A stretch of DNA of 11,933 bases from Bryobacterales bacterium (GCA_003142355.1 PLMF01000236.1:10885-22817); one strand, 5' to 3'; positions 1-6,703 are shown, counted from the stretch's first letter. Notes: a model not told the origin generated them from the sequence alone. Program-made: numbers and translations.

Positions 1-398
1 TGCTGCACCATGGGGTAGAAGCGCAGATTGTGGAAGGTGCAATTGCGGCGGTGGGTCTCGCCCGCCAGCGCCACCAGCGTGCGCGCCTCCTCCACCGAGG
101 TCGCCAGCGGCTTCTCGCAAATCACGTGCTTGCCAGCCTCGAGCGCGTCCTTGGCCATCGGGAAATGCATGAAGTTAGGTGTACAGATGTGCACGGCGTC
201 GACGGCCGGGTCTTCCAGAATCCTGCGATAATCCGAGTCGATTTTCTCGACGTGGAATTCGGCCCCCAGCCGCGCGGCCTTCTCCACCTCGCTTTCCCCG
301 ATGGCATACAACTGGACGTAGCCCAGCCTGCGGATGCCTTCCATATGGACGCGGCCCACGAATCCGGTGCCGAATACCGCTGTCTTGAATCGATGCAT
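1..398 (-). CDS. Gfo/Idh/MocA family oxidoreductase, N-terminal part (runs off the left edge)
   Basis: The minus strand reads openly for 132 codons from an ATG at 398 to the window edge, so the C-terminal part is missing. The start begins [18 protein letters not shown], a Rossmann GxGxxG-type nucleotide loop. About residues 80-105 read as a [11 protein letters not shown] segment followed by [12 protein letters not shown], the classic EKP motif of Gfo/Idh/MocA enzymes whose lysine lies at the active site. Family members are cytoplasmic NAD(P)-dependent dehydrogenases of sugars, inositols or sugar derivatives; the substrate cannot be read from this half. A strong Shine-Dalgarno (GGGAGGA, 403-409 read on the minus strand) supports this start. 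It is divergent from the small membrane protein and shares with it an upstream region holding an inverted repeat. Family call is firm; substrate unknown. Confidence 0.93.
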   Translation of the reverse strand, partial: MHRFKTAVFGTGFVGRVHMEGIRRLGYVQLYAIGESEVEKAARLGAEFHVEKIDSDYRRILEDPAVDAVHICTPNFMHFPMAKDALEAGKHVICEKPLATSVEEARTLVALAGETHRRNCTFHNLRFYPMVQ

Positions 399-413
399 GA
401 TTTCCTCCCGTGT

Positions 414-434
414 TTCGGAACGAATGATTCCGAA
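414..434. promoter_or_regulatory. Inverted repeat in a divergent intergenic region, candidate operator
   Basis: TTCGGAA (414-420) is followed after 7 bases by its exact reverse complement TTCCGAA (428-434). The repeat lies 16 bases upstream of the start codon of the Gfo/Idh/MocA gene and immediately before a TATAAT hexamer on the plus strand. Two half-sites 14 bases centre to centre, placed between divergent genes, are what a dimeric repressor site would look like. Binding is inferred; no regulator gene for it is visible in the window. Confidence 0.4.
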
Positions 435-766
435 TGTATAATCTAGCGCAAAAGTTGGTAGATTGGTATCTCAGCGTCATGCGGGTTAGGATCCGGTTTG
501 CCAGACATCTCAGGACTGCCACCAGGCGCAGGAGAAACCAGCGAATTGCCCTGGCGGTGGCTGCGCTCCTGACGCCTGGCGCCGCCGTCGCCGCGGCGCT
601 CGCACTGTGGCGCATTGGCGCCGACTTGGATTGGGCCAATAGTTTTGCCATCCCCTCCGGAATCTTCTCTCATTGGCAGGTATGGCTGGGCGCGGCCGTC
701 GCGCTGCAATTTTGCGCGCGCATTCTGAACCGGTACGGAAAAGGTGCGGATGGCGCCGCCTCGTGA
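434..766 (+). CDS. Small hypothetical membrane protein, two predicted membrane segments
   Basis: I do not recognise a named family. The 110-residue product has a very basic N-terminal stretch (about residues 17-36, rich in Arg), a hydrophobic Ala/Leu segment (about 37-60) and a second segment (about 78-95) after a short loop containing [12 protein letters not shown]. This suggests two helices with the basic end in the cytoplasm. It ends 53 bases before the rhomboid protease gene on the same strand, so co-transcription is possible. The start is uncertain: neither 434 nor the in-frame ATG at 479 has a good ribosome binding site. A TATAAT at 437-442 argues for 479, giving a 95-residue protein. 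The coding call rests on the sensible membrane topology and on lying in a gap left by its neighbours. Confidence 0.6.
   Translation: MYNLAQKLVDWYLSVMRVRIRFARHLRTATRRRRNQRIALAVAALLTPGAAVAAALALWRIGADLDWANSFAIPSGIFSHWQVWLGAAVALQFCARILNRYGKGADGAAS
437..442 (+). promoter_or_regulatory. -10 hexamer TATAAT upstream of the small membrane protein
   Basis: A perfect TATAAT lies at 437-442. The best -35 at suitable spacing (TTCGGA, 414-419) matches only 3 of 6 and lies inside the inverted repeat. Transcription would start near 449, downstream of the ATG at 434. If the promoter is real, translation of the next gene must begin later, most likely at the in-frame ATG at 479. Confidence 0.4.
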
Positions 767-784
767 GGGCCGGCAGCGTTCTGA

Positions 785-805
785 TATTCTAATTCTGAGA
801 GAATT
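785..805 (+). promoter_or_regulatory. -10-like TATTCT and adjacent palindrome before the rhomboid gene
   Basis: TATTCT (785-790) resembles a -10 box and is followed directly by the palindrome AATTCT-GAG-AGAATT (791-805), 14 bases before the ATG at 820. The AT-rich patch stands out in otherwise GC-rich sequence. No convincing -35 was found, so promoter and possible operator are both tentative. Confidence 0.3.
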
Positions 806-819
806 CTTAGAGACCCGCC

Positions 820-1557
820 ATGCGCCAACCCCGGTATTCGGACAGGACATCGGCTTTCTACGGATACTTGCCGCCGGGAGTGAAGTGGCTCCTGATCGCC
901 AACGTCGCCATGTTTCTGCTCTGGTACCTGGGCGGCGAGCCGGTTCAACGCCATCTCCTGCTTCTGGCGCTCACTCCTACGCTGGTGGTGAACAGTTTTC
1001 CTTTCTTCATCTGGCAGCTCTTCACCTACATGTTCCTGCACGGCGGTATCGGGCACCTGCTGTTCAACATGCTGGCTCTGTGGATGTTTGGGACGCCCCT
1101 GGAACAGGATTGGGGCACGCGGCGGTTCTTGAAGTACTACTTCATTTGCGGTGTCGGCGCAGGCGTCTGCGACACGTTGGTCAACGTGGCCTTGGGCAGC
1201 CGGACGCATACCATCGGCGCGTCGGGAGCGCTCTACGGCCTGCTGCTGGCCTTCGGCGTCCTGTACCCGGAGACCCGCGTGCTCATGAACTTCCTGTTCC
1301 CCATCAAGGCCAAGTACCTGGTCGTCATTTATGGCGCCATCGCCCTGCTCAGCTCGCTGGGCGAGAACAGCGGCGTCAGCAACGTCGCGCACCTGGGGGG
1401 CATGCTGTTCGGGTACGTGTACCTGAAGGGCCGTTGGCCGGCGTGGCGGATGCCGGACGCGCGCGGCGCCTACCGGCAGTGGAAGCTCCAGCGGGCCAAG
1501 AGGAAGTTCCAGGTTTACATGCGAAGACAGGGCGGGCGCGGGCCGCGGGTCAATTGA
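820..1557 (+). CDS. Rhomboid family intramembrane serine protease
   Basis: This 245-residue polytopic membrane protein should cut transmembrane substrates inside the cytoplasmic membrane. The rhomboid signature is complete: the HxxxxHxxxN element in the second helix (H74, H79, N83, in LHGGIGHLLFNM), the catalytic serine S135 in GASGALYG, and the partner histidine H191 in VAHLGGMLFGY. The N terminus is short and the tail after about residue 205 is basic (RAKRKF..), so it is a compact six-helix bacterial rhomboid without an extra domain. The start at 820 leaves only a weak purine stretch upstream, but the next methionine lies inside the first helix. Substrates cannot be inferred; neighbours are a small membrane protein and a secreted VWA protein. 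Confidence 0.95.
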   Translation: MRQPRYSDRTSAFYGYLPPGVKWLLIANVAMFLLWYLGGEPVQRHLLLLALTPTLVVNSFPFFIWQLFTYMFLHGGIGHLLFNMLALWMFGTPLEQDWGTRRFLKYYFICGVGAGVCDTLVNVALGSRTHTIGASGALYGLLLAFGVLYPETRVLMNFLFPIKAKYLVVIYGAIALLSSLGENSGVSNVAHLGGMLFGYVYLKGRWPAWRMPDARGAYRQWKLQRAKRKFQVYMRRQGGRGPRVN

Positions 1558-1577
1558 CCGGCAACGTCGGCGCCGGT
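1557..1577 (+). terminator. Weak GC hairpin at the end of the rhomboid gene
   Basis: ACCGGC (1557-1562) and GCCGGT (1572-1577) form a 6-bp stem with a 9-base loop, starting on the last base of the stop codon. There is no U-tract, so this could be a weak terminator or chance in GC-rich DNA. Confidence 0.25.
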
Positions 1578-1592
1578 GGGCGCGTCTTCTGA

Positions 1593-1598
1593 TATAGT
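1593..1598 (+). promoter_or_regulatory. -10-like TATAGT before the VWA gene
   Basis: TATAGT matches the -10 consensus at 5 of 6 positions and ends 18 bases before the ATG at 1617, implying a leader of about a dozen bases. No good -35 is visible. The gene has no clear Shine-Dalgarno either. Confidence 0.35.
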
Positions 1599-1616
1599 GA
1601 CACCAGAAGCACGCCT

Positions 1617-2753
1617 ATGCGACCCTCCAGAACCCTCATAATGTGCGGCGCCGCACTGCTGGCGGCGGCCGGGTTGTCGATCGGCCAGGAGCAGGGGCCT
1701 GTACGCGACCCCAGCACCACGGTCGCCAAGCCCAGGAAAGCGGACGCCGGAAAGAACGCCGGCGAGTCGGACCTTCCCCCGATTCCCTCGCGCCTCAAGA
1801 AAGACAAGGTCGACACCGCCAACCTGCCCAGCTTCAAGAGCAACGTGGACATCGTCACCGTCGACGTGGCGGTGGTGGACAACAAGGGCCACTTCATTCC
1901 CGGCATCCCGCCCGGAAACTTCCGCGTACTCGAAGACAACGTGCCCCAGCAGGTCCGCGGGGTCAATCTGGGCGAAGCGCCCATGACCGTCGCCATGGTG
2001 ATTGAGTTCAGCAACCTGTTCCAGCAGTATTGGGGACCGGGCTGGTATCAGACGCTGCAGTTGGCGTGGGGTTTTGCGTCCACCCTCAAGCCCGAGGATT
2101 ACGTGGCCGTGGTGGCCTATGACATGCGGACGGAAATCCTGGCGGATTTCACCACCGACCGCAGCAAGGTGCAGCAAGCGCTGGGCCGGCTCCAGATTGC
2201 CGCGTTCTCCGAGTCCAACCTCTTTGATGCGATCACCGACACGGCCGATCGCATGTCGGCGATCGAGGGCCGCAAGGCTATCTTGCTGATCGCTTCGGGC
2301 ATCGACACCTTCAGCAAGATCACCTTCGACCAGTGCCGCAAGTCGTTGCAGCAATCCGGCGTGCCCATCTATGCCATCGGCCTCATGCAGACCCTGCGCG
2401 AGCTGATCGACGCGCGCGGAGGCATGGGATCCATTCAGCGCATGGACTTCCTCCAGGCCGATAACGAGATGCGCACGTTCGCCAAGGAGACCGGCGGCGC
2501 GTCGTTCTTCCCCCGTTTCCAGGGTGAATACCCCGGGATTTTCCAGCAAATCCACCAGGCGTTGCGCAACCAGTATGTAATCACTTACTCTCCCAGCAAC
2601 AAGGTCCACGACGGCACCTTCCGCAAGATCAAAATCGAGCTGGTGAACCCTGCCACCAACGAACCGCTGCCCGTGAAGGACGAGAAGGGCAAGCCCATCA
2701 AGTACCAGATCGTCGCCAAGGTTGGCTACAAGGCGCCCCGCGAAGTGGAATAG
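1617..2753 (+). CDS. Secreted VWA protein of the acidobacterial 'VWFA-related' family
   Basis: The 378-residue product starts with a signal peptide (basic MRPSR, hydrophobic core to about residue 22, then QEQG). A low-complexity linker follows, then a beta-rich module at about 75-115 (FKSNVDIVTVDVAVVDNKG and FRVLEDNVPQQV) that is characteristic of the VWA-like family expanded in acidobacteria. The VWA-type Rossmann domain spans about 122-345, with recognisable AVVAYDM, FSESNLFDAI and KAILLIASGID segments. Such proteins are exported and thought to mediate adhesion or protein binding; no enzymatic role is known. The metal-site position that normally reads DxSxS reads E130-F-S132-N133, so classical MIDAS metal binding is doubtful. 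The start has a TATAGT just upstream and no strong ribosome binding site. A cluster of hairpins follows the stop. Confidence 0.9.
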   Translation: MRPSRTLIMCGAALLAAAGLSIGQEQGPVRDPSTTVAKPRKADAGKNAGESDLPPIPSRLKKDKVDTANLPSFKSNVDIVTVDVAVVDNKGHFIPGIPPGNFRVLEDNVPQQVRGVNLGEAPMTVAMVIEFSNLFQQYWGPGWYQTLQLAWGFASTLKPEDYVAVVAYDMRTEILADFTTDRSKVQQALGRLQIAAFSESNLFDAITDTADRMSAIEGRKAILLIASGIDTFSKITFDQCRKSLQQSGVPIYAIGLMQTLRELIDARGGMGSIQRMDFLQADNEMRTFAKETGGASFFPRFQGEYPGIFQQIHQALRNQYVITYSPSNKVHDGTFRKIKIELVNPATNEPLPVKDEKGKPIKYQIVAKVGYKAPREVE

Positions 2754-2756
2754 GTG

Positions 2757-2795
2757 GGGCATGCTTTAGCTTGCCCTCGAGTTTCCCGCGAGGGC
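2757..2795 (+). terminator. Alternative GC-rich hairpins after the VWA gene
   Basis: Two competing stems start 4 bases after the stop. GGGCATGC (2757-2764) pairs with GCTTGCCC (2769-2776) at 7 of 8 positions around a TTTA loop. GCCCTCG (2773-2779) pairs perfectly with CGAGGGC (2789-2795) around a 9-base loop. Position suggests a terminator or RNA-stabilising structure. There is no U-tract, so it may instead be a REP-like repeat. Confidence 0.45.
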
Positions 2796-2796
2796 C

Positions 2797-2852
2797 CAGA
2801 CACCCGCGTCCCAAGGCGCACTCTTTTTGCGCCGCGTGGACGCTGGTGTCTG
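2797..2852. repeat. Long imperfect palindrome with nested hairpin, REP/MITE-like
   Basis: Arms 2797-2811 and 2838-2852 are reverse complements at 14 of 15 positions. Inside them GGCGCA (2815-2820) pairs with TGCGCC (2828-2833) around a T-rich loop. A 13-base direct repeat (2774-2786 and 2853-2865, 12 of 13 identical, sharing CGAGTTTCC) flanks the palindrome. No coding potential is seen here. This could be a palindromic repeat family or a remnant of a small mobile element; copy number in the genome is unknown. Confidence 0.5.
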
Positions 2853-2969
2853 CCCCCGAGTTTCCGCCCGTACGTTTTCGCACACTCGCCTATGAATGCT
2901 TTCCCCGGCCACCCCCGCCCGATTTGTCAAGCACTGAATCTGGCGGTTTTACAAGATGATGCAAGAGCG

Positions 2970-2999
2970 TTGACAGGCGCGTTAGAGGTCTGTTACTCT
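2970..2999 (+). promoter_or_regulatory. Promoter of the response regulator gene (-35 TTGACA, extended -10)
   Basis: A perfect -35 TTGACA (2970-2975) is followed after 18 bases by TACTCT (2994-2999, 3 of 6 to consensus), preceded by an extended -10 TG (2991-2992). Transcription would begin near 3006, only about 8 bases before the ATG at 3014. Confidence 0.5.
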
Positions 3000-3013
3000 C
3001 GCACCGTCGCAGC

Positions 3014-3457
3014 ATGAAGACCCCAGCCCCTTCTTACCCCAACATTCTGCTGGTGGACGACAATCGGGATGGATTGCTCGTTCGCCGAACGCTGCTCGAG
3101 GAGCTGAGGTATCGTGTGTCCGTCGCCAGAAATGGCGAGGAGGGTCTCAGACTCTTTGAAAGCGCCAATTTCGACGTGGTGGTGACGGATTACCGCATGC
3201 CTCGCATGAACGGGGCGGAACTGATCCAGCGGATTCGCAAACTGAACCCCAACGCGCGCATCATTCTGCTCTCTGGCTTCGTGGAGCCACTGGGGCTGAC
3301 GGAGGAGAACACCGGCGCAGATGTCGTCATCGCCAAGAGCTCGAACGAGCCGGCGCACCTCACGCGCTGGGTCAAGCGCCTGCTGAACCGCGGCACGCGC
3401 AAGCCCCCTGCCACTCAAAAGAGCGCCTCCGTGCGAGCCAAGGCATCGAACGGCTGA
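3014..3457 (+). CDS. Single-domain response regulator (CheY-like receiver)
   Basis: The 147-residue cytoplasmic protein is a receiver domain (about residues 9-128) with no output domain. All key residues are present: the acidic pair D15-D16 (LLVDDN), phospho-acceptor D59 in VVTDYRMPRMNG, the switch serine S87 in IILLSGF, and lysine K108 in VVIAKSS. After about residue 128 a short basic, probably disordered tail follows. It should be phosphorylated by a histidine kinase and act by protein contact, but no kinase lies in the window. It has its own promoter and lies 19 bases upstream of the GH3 gene, so co-transcription is likely, though a functional link is not evident. No clear Shine-Dalgarno precedes the ATG, consistent with a very short leader. 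Confidence 0.93.
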   Translation: MKTPAPSYPNILLVDDNRDGLLVRRTLLEELRYRVSVARNGEEGLRLFESANFDVVVTDYRMPRMNGAELIQRIRKLNPNARIILLSGFVEPLGLTEENTGADVVIAKSSNEPAHLTRWVKRLLNRGTRKPPATQKSASVRAKASNG

Positions 3458-3476
3458 GATCTGGCACACTGAAAGC

Positions 3477-5297
3477 GTGCCCCGTCCTTTTCAGCTTCTT
3501 GCTGTCGCCATAGCGTGCCTGTCCGCGGCCCTCGCGGCCGCGCCCGCGGCCCGCCGGAGCCCGAATCCGCCGAAACCGTCCCCCGCGGCCAAGGCGTCGC
3601 CCACCGTCCGCCACTGGATGAGAGGCATGACCTTGTCCGATGAGGTGGGGCAGTTGATTTTCATCCCGTTCCACGGCGCGCCGCCGAATTCGCGGTCGCG
3701 CGAGTTCCGGAGCTTCGCGCGGCTGATCCGGGAGACCAGGGTCGGCGGCCTGGTCCTGACCAATGCGTCCAACGGCCGGGTGGTGCGGAAGGCCGAGCCG
3801 TACGCGCTGGCCGCGTTTCTGAACCGCATGCAGCGGATGGCCGGAGTGCCGCTGCTGGTGGGTGGAGATTTCGAACGGGGCGCCTCGATGCGCGTGGAAG
3901 GTACCACCGTCTTTCCTCATGCCATGGCGTTTGGCGCCGCGGGAGACCCGGCCTTTTCGCGCTTCGAGGGTGAAATCACGGCGCGGGAAGCGCGCGCGCT
4001 GGGCGTTCACTGGGTCTACTACCCGGTGGCCGACGTCAACAACAATCCCGACAACCCCATCATCAACATTCGCTCGTTTGGCGAGAATCCGCGGGAAGTC
4101 GCGGCCTACGTGAAGGCCTTCATCGAAGGCGCGCATTCCGACCAGCGCAATTTCGTGCTGGCCACCGCCAAGCATTTTCCAGGCCACGGCGACACGGCCG
4201 TCGATTCGCACATGAACGTGCCCACCATCAACGCCGACCGCGAACGGCTCGATCGTCTCGAGCTGGCGCCGTTCCGCGCGGCCATCGAAGCGGGCGTGGA
4301 TTCCATCATGACCGCGCACATCGCCGTGCCCGCGCTGGCCCCGCCCGATTTGCCCGCCACGCTCTCGCCGGCCATCCTCACCGGCCTGCTGCGCCACGAG
4401 TTGGGCTTCACCGGCCTGGTGGCGACGGACGCGCTCGAGATGGGCGGCATCGCCAGAGGCTTTAGCGGCGCCGAGGCGGCCGTGCGCGCGCTCGAAGCCG
4501 GGGCCGACGTCCTGCTCATGCCGGCGGATCCCGATGTTGCTCTGAAGGCCGTGGTGGCGGCCGTCGAGAGCGGGCGGCTTACTCGGCGGCGCATCCAGGA
4601 AAGCGTGGTCGCCGTTCTCTCCGCCAAGGAGCGTGTGGGCCTCGAGCGGAAGCGCCTGGTGGACCTGGAGGCCATCGGCGACGTCGTCGATTCTCCCGAA
4701 GCATCCGAGCGCGCGCAGGAGATTGCCGTCCGGGCCGTCACCCTGGTGCGCAACGGCGGCAATCTCATCCCGCTGCCCACGCCGGACCGCGCCTGCTACG
4801 TCGTGATGGTGGAAAACCGGTACTCCTCCGACGGGCAGGTCTTTACCCAAGAGGTTCGCAAGCGCGCCCCCCGGGCCGCGATAGCGTCCCTCGACGCCAC
4901 TATGTCGCGCGATGCGTTGGAAGAGGCCATCCGTGGACTGCCCGCCTGCCAGAGCTACGCCGTGGCCGCCTTCGCCACCGTGAGCGCCTACCGCGGCTCC
5001 GTGGGACTGGCGGGCGAGCTGCCACGCGCCGTGGAAGCTCTCGTCGCCTCGGGCCAGCCGGTGGCTCTGGTGGCCCTCGGCAATCCTTACCTGCTGCGCA
5101 ATTTCCCCGGCGTGACCGCGTACCTGGCCACCTTCAGCAACGTGCCCCCGTCGGAGGTGGCGGCCGTCAAAGCGCTGTTCGGCGAAATCGACATCCGCGG
5201 CCATCTGCCGGTTTCGATCCCTGGGCTGGCGAACTACGGGGACGGAATTCAGGTGCCGGCGACGCGGCCCGTGCAGGCTGCCAACCCGGCGCAGTAG
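3477..5297 (+). CDS. Exported glycoside hydrolase family 3, beta-N-acetylhexosaminidase (NagZ) type
   Basis: The 606-residue product starts with a hydrophobic Ala-rich signal peptide (about 1-22) and a Pro/Ala linker, then a GH3 barrel (about 45-400) and an alpha/beta C-terminal domain (about 410-595, opening with AVRAVTLVRNGGNLIPLP). The NagZ-type signature KHFPGHG (232-238) is followed by the Asp-His acid/base dyad D243-S-H245. The nucleophile is D318 in ATDALEMGG. Family knowledge points to release of beta-linked N-acetylglucosamine from peptidoglycan or chitin-type glycans; the two-domain layout resembles Gram-positive NagZ rather than the short cytosolic enzyme. The signal peptide places it outside the cytoplasm. 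It starts at GTG (3477) with only GAAAG upstream; this start keeps the whole signal peptide. It sits 19 bases after the response regulator and 21 bases before the A24 gene. Confidence 0.93.
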   Translation: MPRPFQLLAVAIACLSAALAAAPAARRSPNPPKPSPAAKASPTVRHWMRGMTLSDEVGQLIFIPFHGAPPNSRSREFRSFARLIRETRVGGLVLTNASNGRVVRKAEPYALAAFLNRMQRMAGVPLLVGGDFERGASMRVEGTTVFPHAMAFGAAGDPAFSRFEGEITAREARALGVHWVYYPVADVNNNPDNPIINIRSFGENPREVAAYVKAFIEGAHSDQRNFVLATAKHFPGHGDTAVDSHMNVPTINADRERLDRLELAPFRAAIEAGVDSIMTAHIAVPALAPPDLPATLSPAILTGLLRHELGFTGLVATDALEMGGIARGFSGAEAAVRALEAGADVLLMPADPDVALKAVVAAVESGRLTRRRIQESVVAVLSAKERVGLERKRLVDLEAIGDVVDSPEASERAQEIAVRAVTLVRNGGNLIPLPTPDRACYVVMVENRYSSDGQVFTQEVRKRAPRAAIASLDATMSRDALEEAIRGLPACQSYAVAAFATVSAYRGSVGLAGELPRAVEALVASGQPVALVALGNPYLLRNFPGVTAYLATFSNVPPSEVAAVKALFGEIDIRGHLPVSIPGLANYGDGIQVPATRPVQAANPAQ

Positions 5298-5303
5298 TCG
5301 CGT

Positions 5304-5309
5304 TATACT
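5304..5309 (+). promoter_or_regulatory. -10-like TATACT just before the A24 gene
   Basis: TATACT matches -10 consensus at 5 of 6 positions and ends 9 bases before the ATG at 5319. Transcription from it would start about at the start codon, giving a leaderless or nearly leaderless mRNA. No convincing -35 is seen, as expected in the coding end of the GH3 gene. It could drive the A24-kduD pair independently. Confidence 0.35.
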
Positions 5310-5318
5310 TGTGAGTCC

Positions 5319-5876
5319 ATGACGTTCTCTCTTCCGCCCCCGGGAGTGGAAGTCGTCCTGATCGCGCTGGTGCTCTGCGCCGCGATTTACGACGTGCGGT
5401 ACCGGCGCATCCCCAACTGGCTGACGGTTGCCGGCGTTCTCGTCGGGCTGGCGCTGAACGGGTTTCTGGACCGGGGCCGGCCCGGGATGTTCCTTTCGTC
5501 GCTGCTGGGGCTGGCGATCGCTTTCGGTCTGTATTTCGTTTTGTACGCGCTGCGCGCCATGGGCGCTGGCGACGTCAAGCTGATGGCAGCCGTGGGGGCC
5601 GTTGTGGGGTGGCCCAACTGGTTCGGCATCTTTATCGTCACCGCGATTCTCGGCGGCATTATGGCGTTGATCCTGGTGGTCGCGCGCGGGCGGGTGAAAA
5701 AGACGTTCTGGAACGTCGCGTTCATCTTGAGCGAGTTGAGAGGCGGCCGGCCCGCTTACCTGCGCCGGGAAGAGCTGGACGTGAAGAATCCCAAGGCGCT
5801 GGGGTTGCCGCACGGCGCAGTCATCGCCGTGGGCACGATCTTCTTTCTGGCCCTCAGCGCACATTTTACGAGGTGA
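5319..5876 (+). CDS. A24 family (CpaA-type) prepilin peptidase, short form
   Basis: The 185-residue membrane protein carries both catalytic aspartates of GxGD-type A24 peptidases: D25 in AIYDVRYRRIPN and D85 in GAGDVKLM. These enzymes cleave leader peptides of type IV pilin-like proteins at the cytoplasmic face. It lacks the N-terminal cysteine-containing methylase domain of PilD, as in CpaA/TadV enzymes of Flp/Tad pili. Hydrophobic segments surround the motifs, and a soluble loop at about 128-160 precedes a last membrane helix. No pilin or Tad secretion gene is nearby, so its substrate is open. It lies 21 bases after the GH3 gene and 6 bases before kduD, so it is transcribed with kduD even though no functional link is known. 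A second, full-length A24 enzyme is encoded at 10561-11379. Confidence 0.9.
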   Translation: MTFSLPPPGVEVVLIALVLCAAIYDVRYRRIPNWLTVAGVLVGLALNGFLDRGRPGMFLSSLLGLAIAFGLYFVLYALRAMGAGDVKLMAAVGAVVGWPNWFGIFIVTAILGGIMALILVVARGRVKKTFWNVAFILSELRGGRPAYLRREELDVKNPKALGLPHGAVIAVGTIFFLALSAHFTR

Positions 5877-5882
5877 CAGGCA

Positions 5883-6644
5883 ATGATCGACTTATTCAGT
5901 CTCAAAGGGAAGAACGCCCTGGTGACCGGATCGCAGGTGGGTCTGGGGGCGGGCATGGCGATAGGGCTGGCGCAGGCAGGCGCCAACGTGGTGGTGCATG
6001 GGATCGATACCAGGGGGATCGCCGAGGTTTGCGATGCTGTGCGCGCGGCGGGCTCCAGGCCGGTCGAAGCCGTGGCCGACGTTTCCGACGCCAAAGCCTG
6101 CGTGGCGCTGGTCGAGTTCACGGTGAAGGAACTCGGCTCCATCGACATTCTCATCAATAATGCGGGGATCATACGGCGCGCGCCCGCGGTCGATTTTTCG
6201 GAAAAGGACTGGGCGGACGTCATCGAGATCAATCTCACCGCCGTGTTCCGCTTCTGCCAGTTGGCGGGCCGCCACATGCTCGCGCAGGGCAGCGGGAAGA
6301 TCATCAACGTGGCTTCGCTGCTGGCGTTCCAGGGCGGCGTCACCGTGCCGGCGTACGCCGCGGCCAAGGGCGGCGTGGCGCAAATCACCAAGTCGCTGGC
6401 CAACGAATGGGCATCCAAGGGCATCAATGTGAACGCCATTGCGCCCGGATATATGGCCACCGACAACACTGCCGCCTTGCGCGCCGACGCCACCCGCAGC
6501 CGCCAGATTCTGGAGCGCATTCCGGCCGGCCGCTGGGGAACCCCGCAGGACCTGGCTGGAGTCGCGGTCTTCCTCGCCTCGCCCGCATCGGACTACATCC
6601 ACGGCACCGTCCTCACCGTCGACGGCGGCTGGATGGGGCGGTAG
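5883..6644 (+). CDS. kduD: 2-dehydro-3-deoxy-D-gluconate 5-dehydrogenase (KduD), SDR family
   Basis: This 253-residue classical short-chain dehydrogenase closely follows E. coli KduD. Shared stretches include GLGAGMAIGLAQAG, IDILINNAGIIRR, FSEKDW, KIINVAS, NEWASKGINVNAIAPGYMAT and RIPAGRWGTPQDL, ending VDGGW. The cofactor loop is TGSQVGLG (15-22) and the catalytic set is N117, S145, Y158 and K162. KduD interconverts 3-deoxy-D-glycero-2,5-hexodiulosonate and 2-keto-3-deoxygluconate with NAD(H) in the cytoplasm, a late step of pectin and other uronate breakdown. Its usual partner, the isomerase KduI, is not in the window. A GAGG ribosome site overlaps the stop region of the A24 gene. A REP-like palindrome starts one base after the stop. 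Other SDR functions are possible, but the match along the whole length makes KduD most likely. Confidence 0.9.
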   Translation: MIDLFSLKGKNALVTGSQVGLGAGMAIGLAQAGANVVVHGIDTRGIAEVCDAVRAAGSRPVEAVADVSDAKACVALVEFTVKELGSIDILINNAGIIRRAPAVDFSEKDWADVIEINLTAVFRFCQLAGRHMLAQGSGKIINVASLLAFQGGVTVPAYAAAKGGVAQITKSLANEWASKGINVNAIAPGYMATDNTAALRADATRSRQILERIPAGRWGTPQDLAGVAVFLASPASDYIHGTVLTVDGGWMGR

Positions 6645-6703
6645 AAAAAGGGGTCAGACGCATTTTTCGCCGCAGGCGCGATTCGTGCCTCTCCCCCCTT
6701 TTT
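6645..6703. repeat. 59-base palindromic REP-like element between kduD and the hydrolase gene
   Basis: Left arm 6645-6662 (AAAAAGGGGTCAGACGCA) and right arm 6686-6703 (TGCCTCTCCCCCCTTTTT) pair at 15 of 18 positions. A small inner hairpin CGCC-GCA-GGCG lies at 6668-6678. The arm core GGGGTCAGAC resembles REP palindromes known from other bacteria that carry RAYT transposases; this link is from memory and untested. It starts directly after the kduD stop and ends 8 bases before the next ATG, so it may also act as a terminator for kduD or limit read-through into the next gene. Confidence 0.6.

Noticed and set aside
1515..2762. Minus-strand open frame of 415 codons over the VWA gene
   Set aside because: Composition typical of an antisense frame (His/Asp/Leu/Gly-rich) and no domain; the plus-strand protein has a signal peptide and a known fold.
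2941..2965. Possible sigma-54 promoter (TGGCGG ... TGCA) upstream of the response regulator
   Set aside because: The spacing between the GG and GC elements is 17 bases instead of about 10.
3372..5864. Very long open frame on the minus strand (830 codons)
   Set aside because: It is antisense to the GH3 and A24 genes, whose motifs are intact. Its translation is His/Arg/Gly/Gln-rich without a recognisable domain, as expected of GC3-driven shadow frames.
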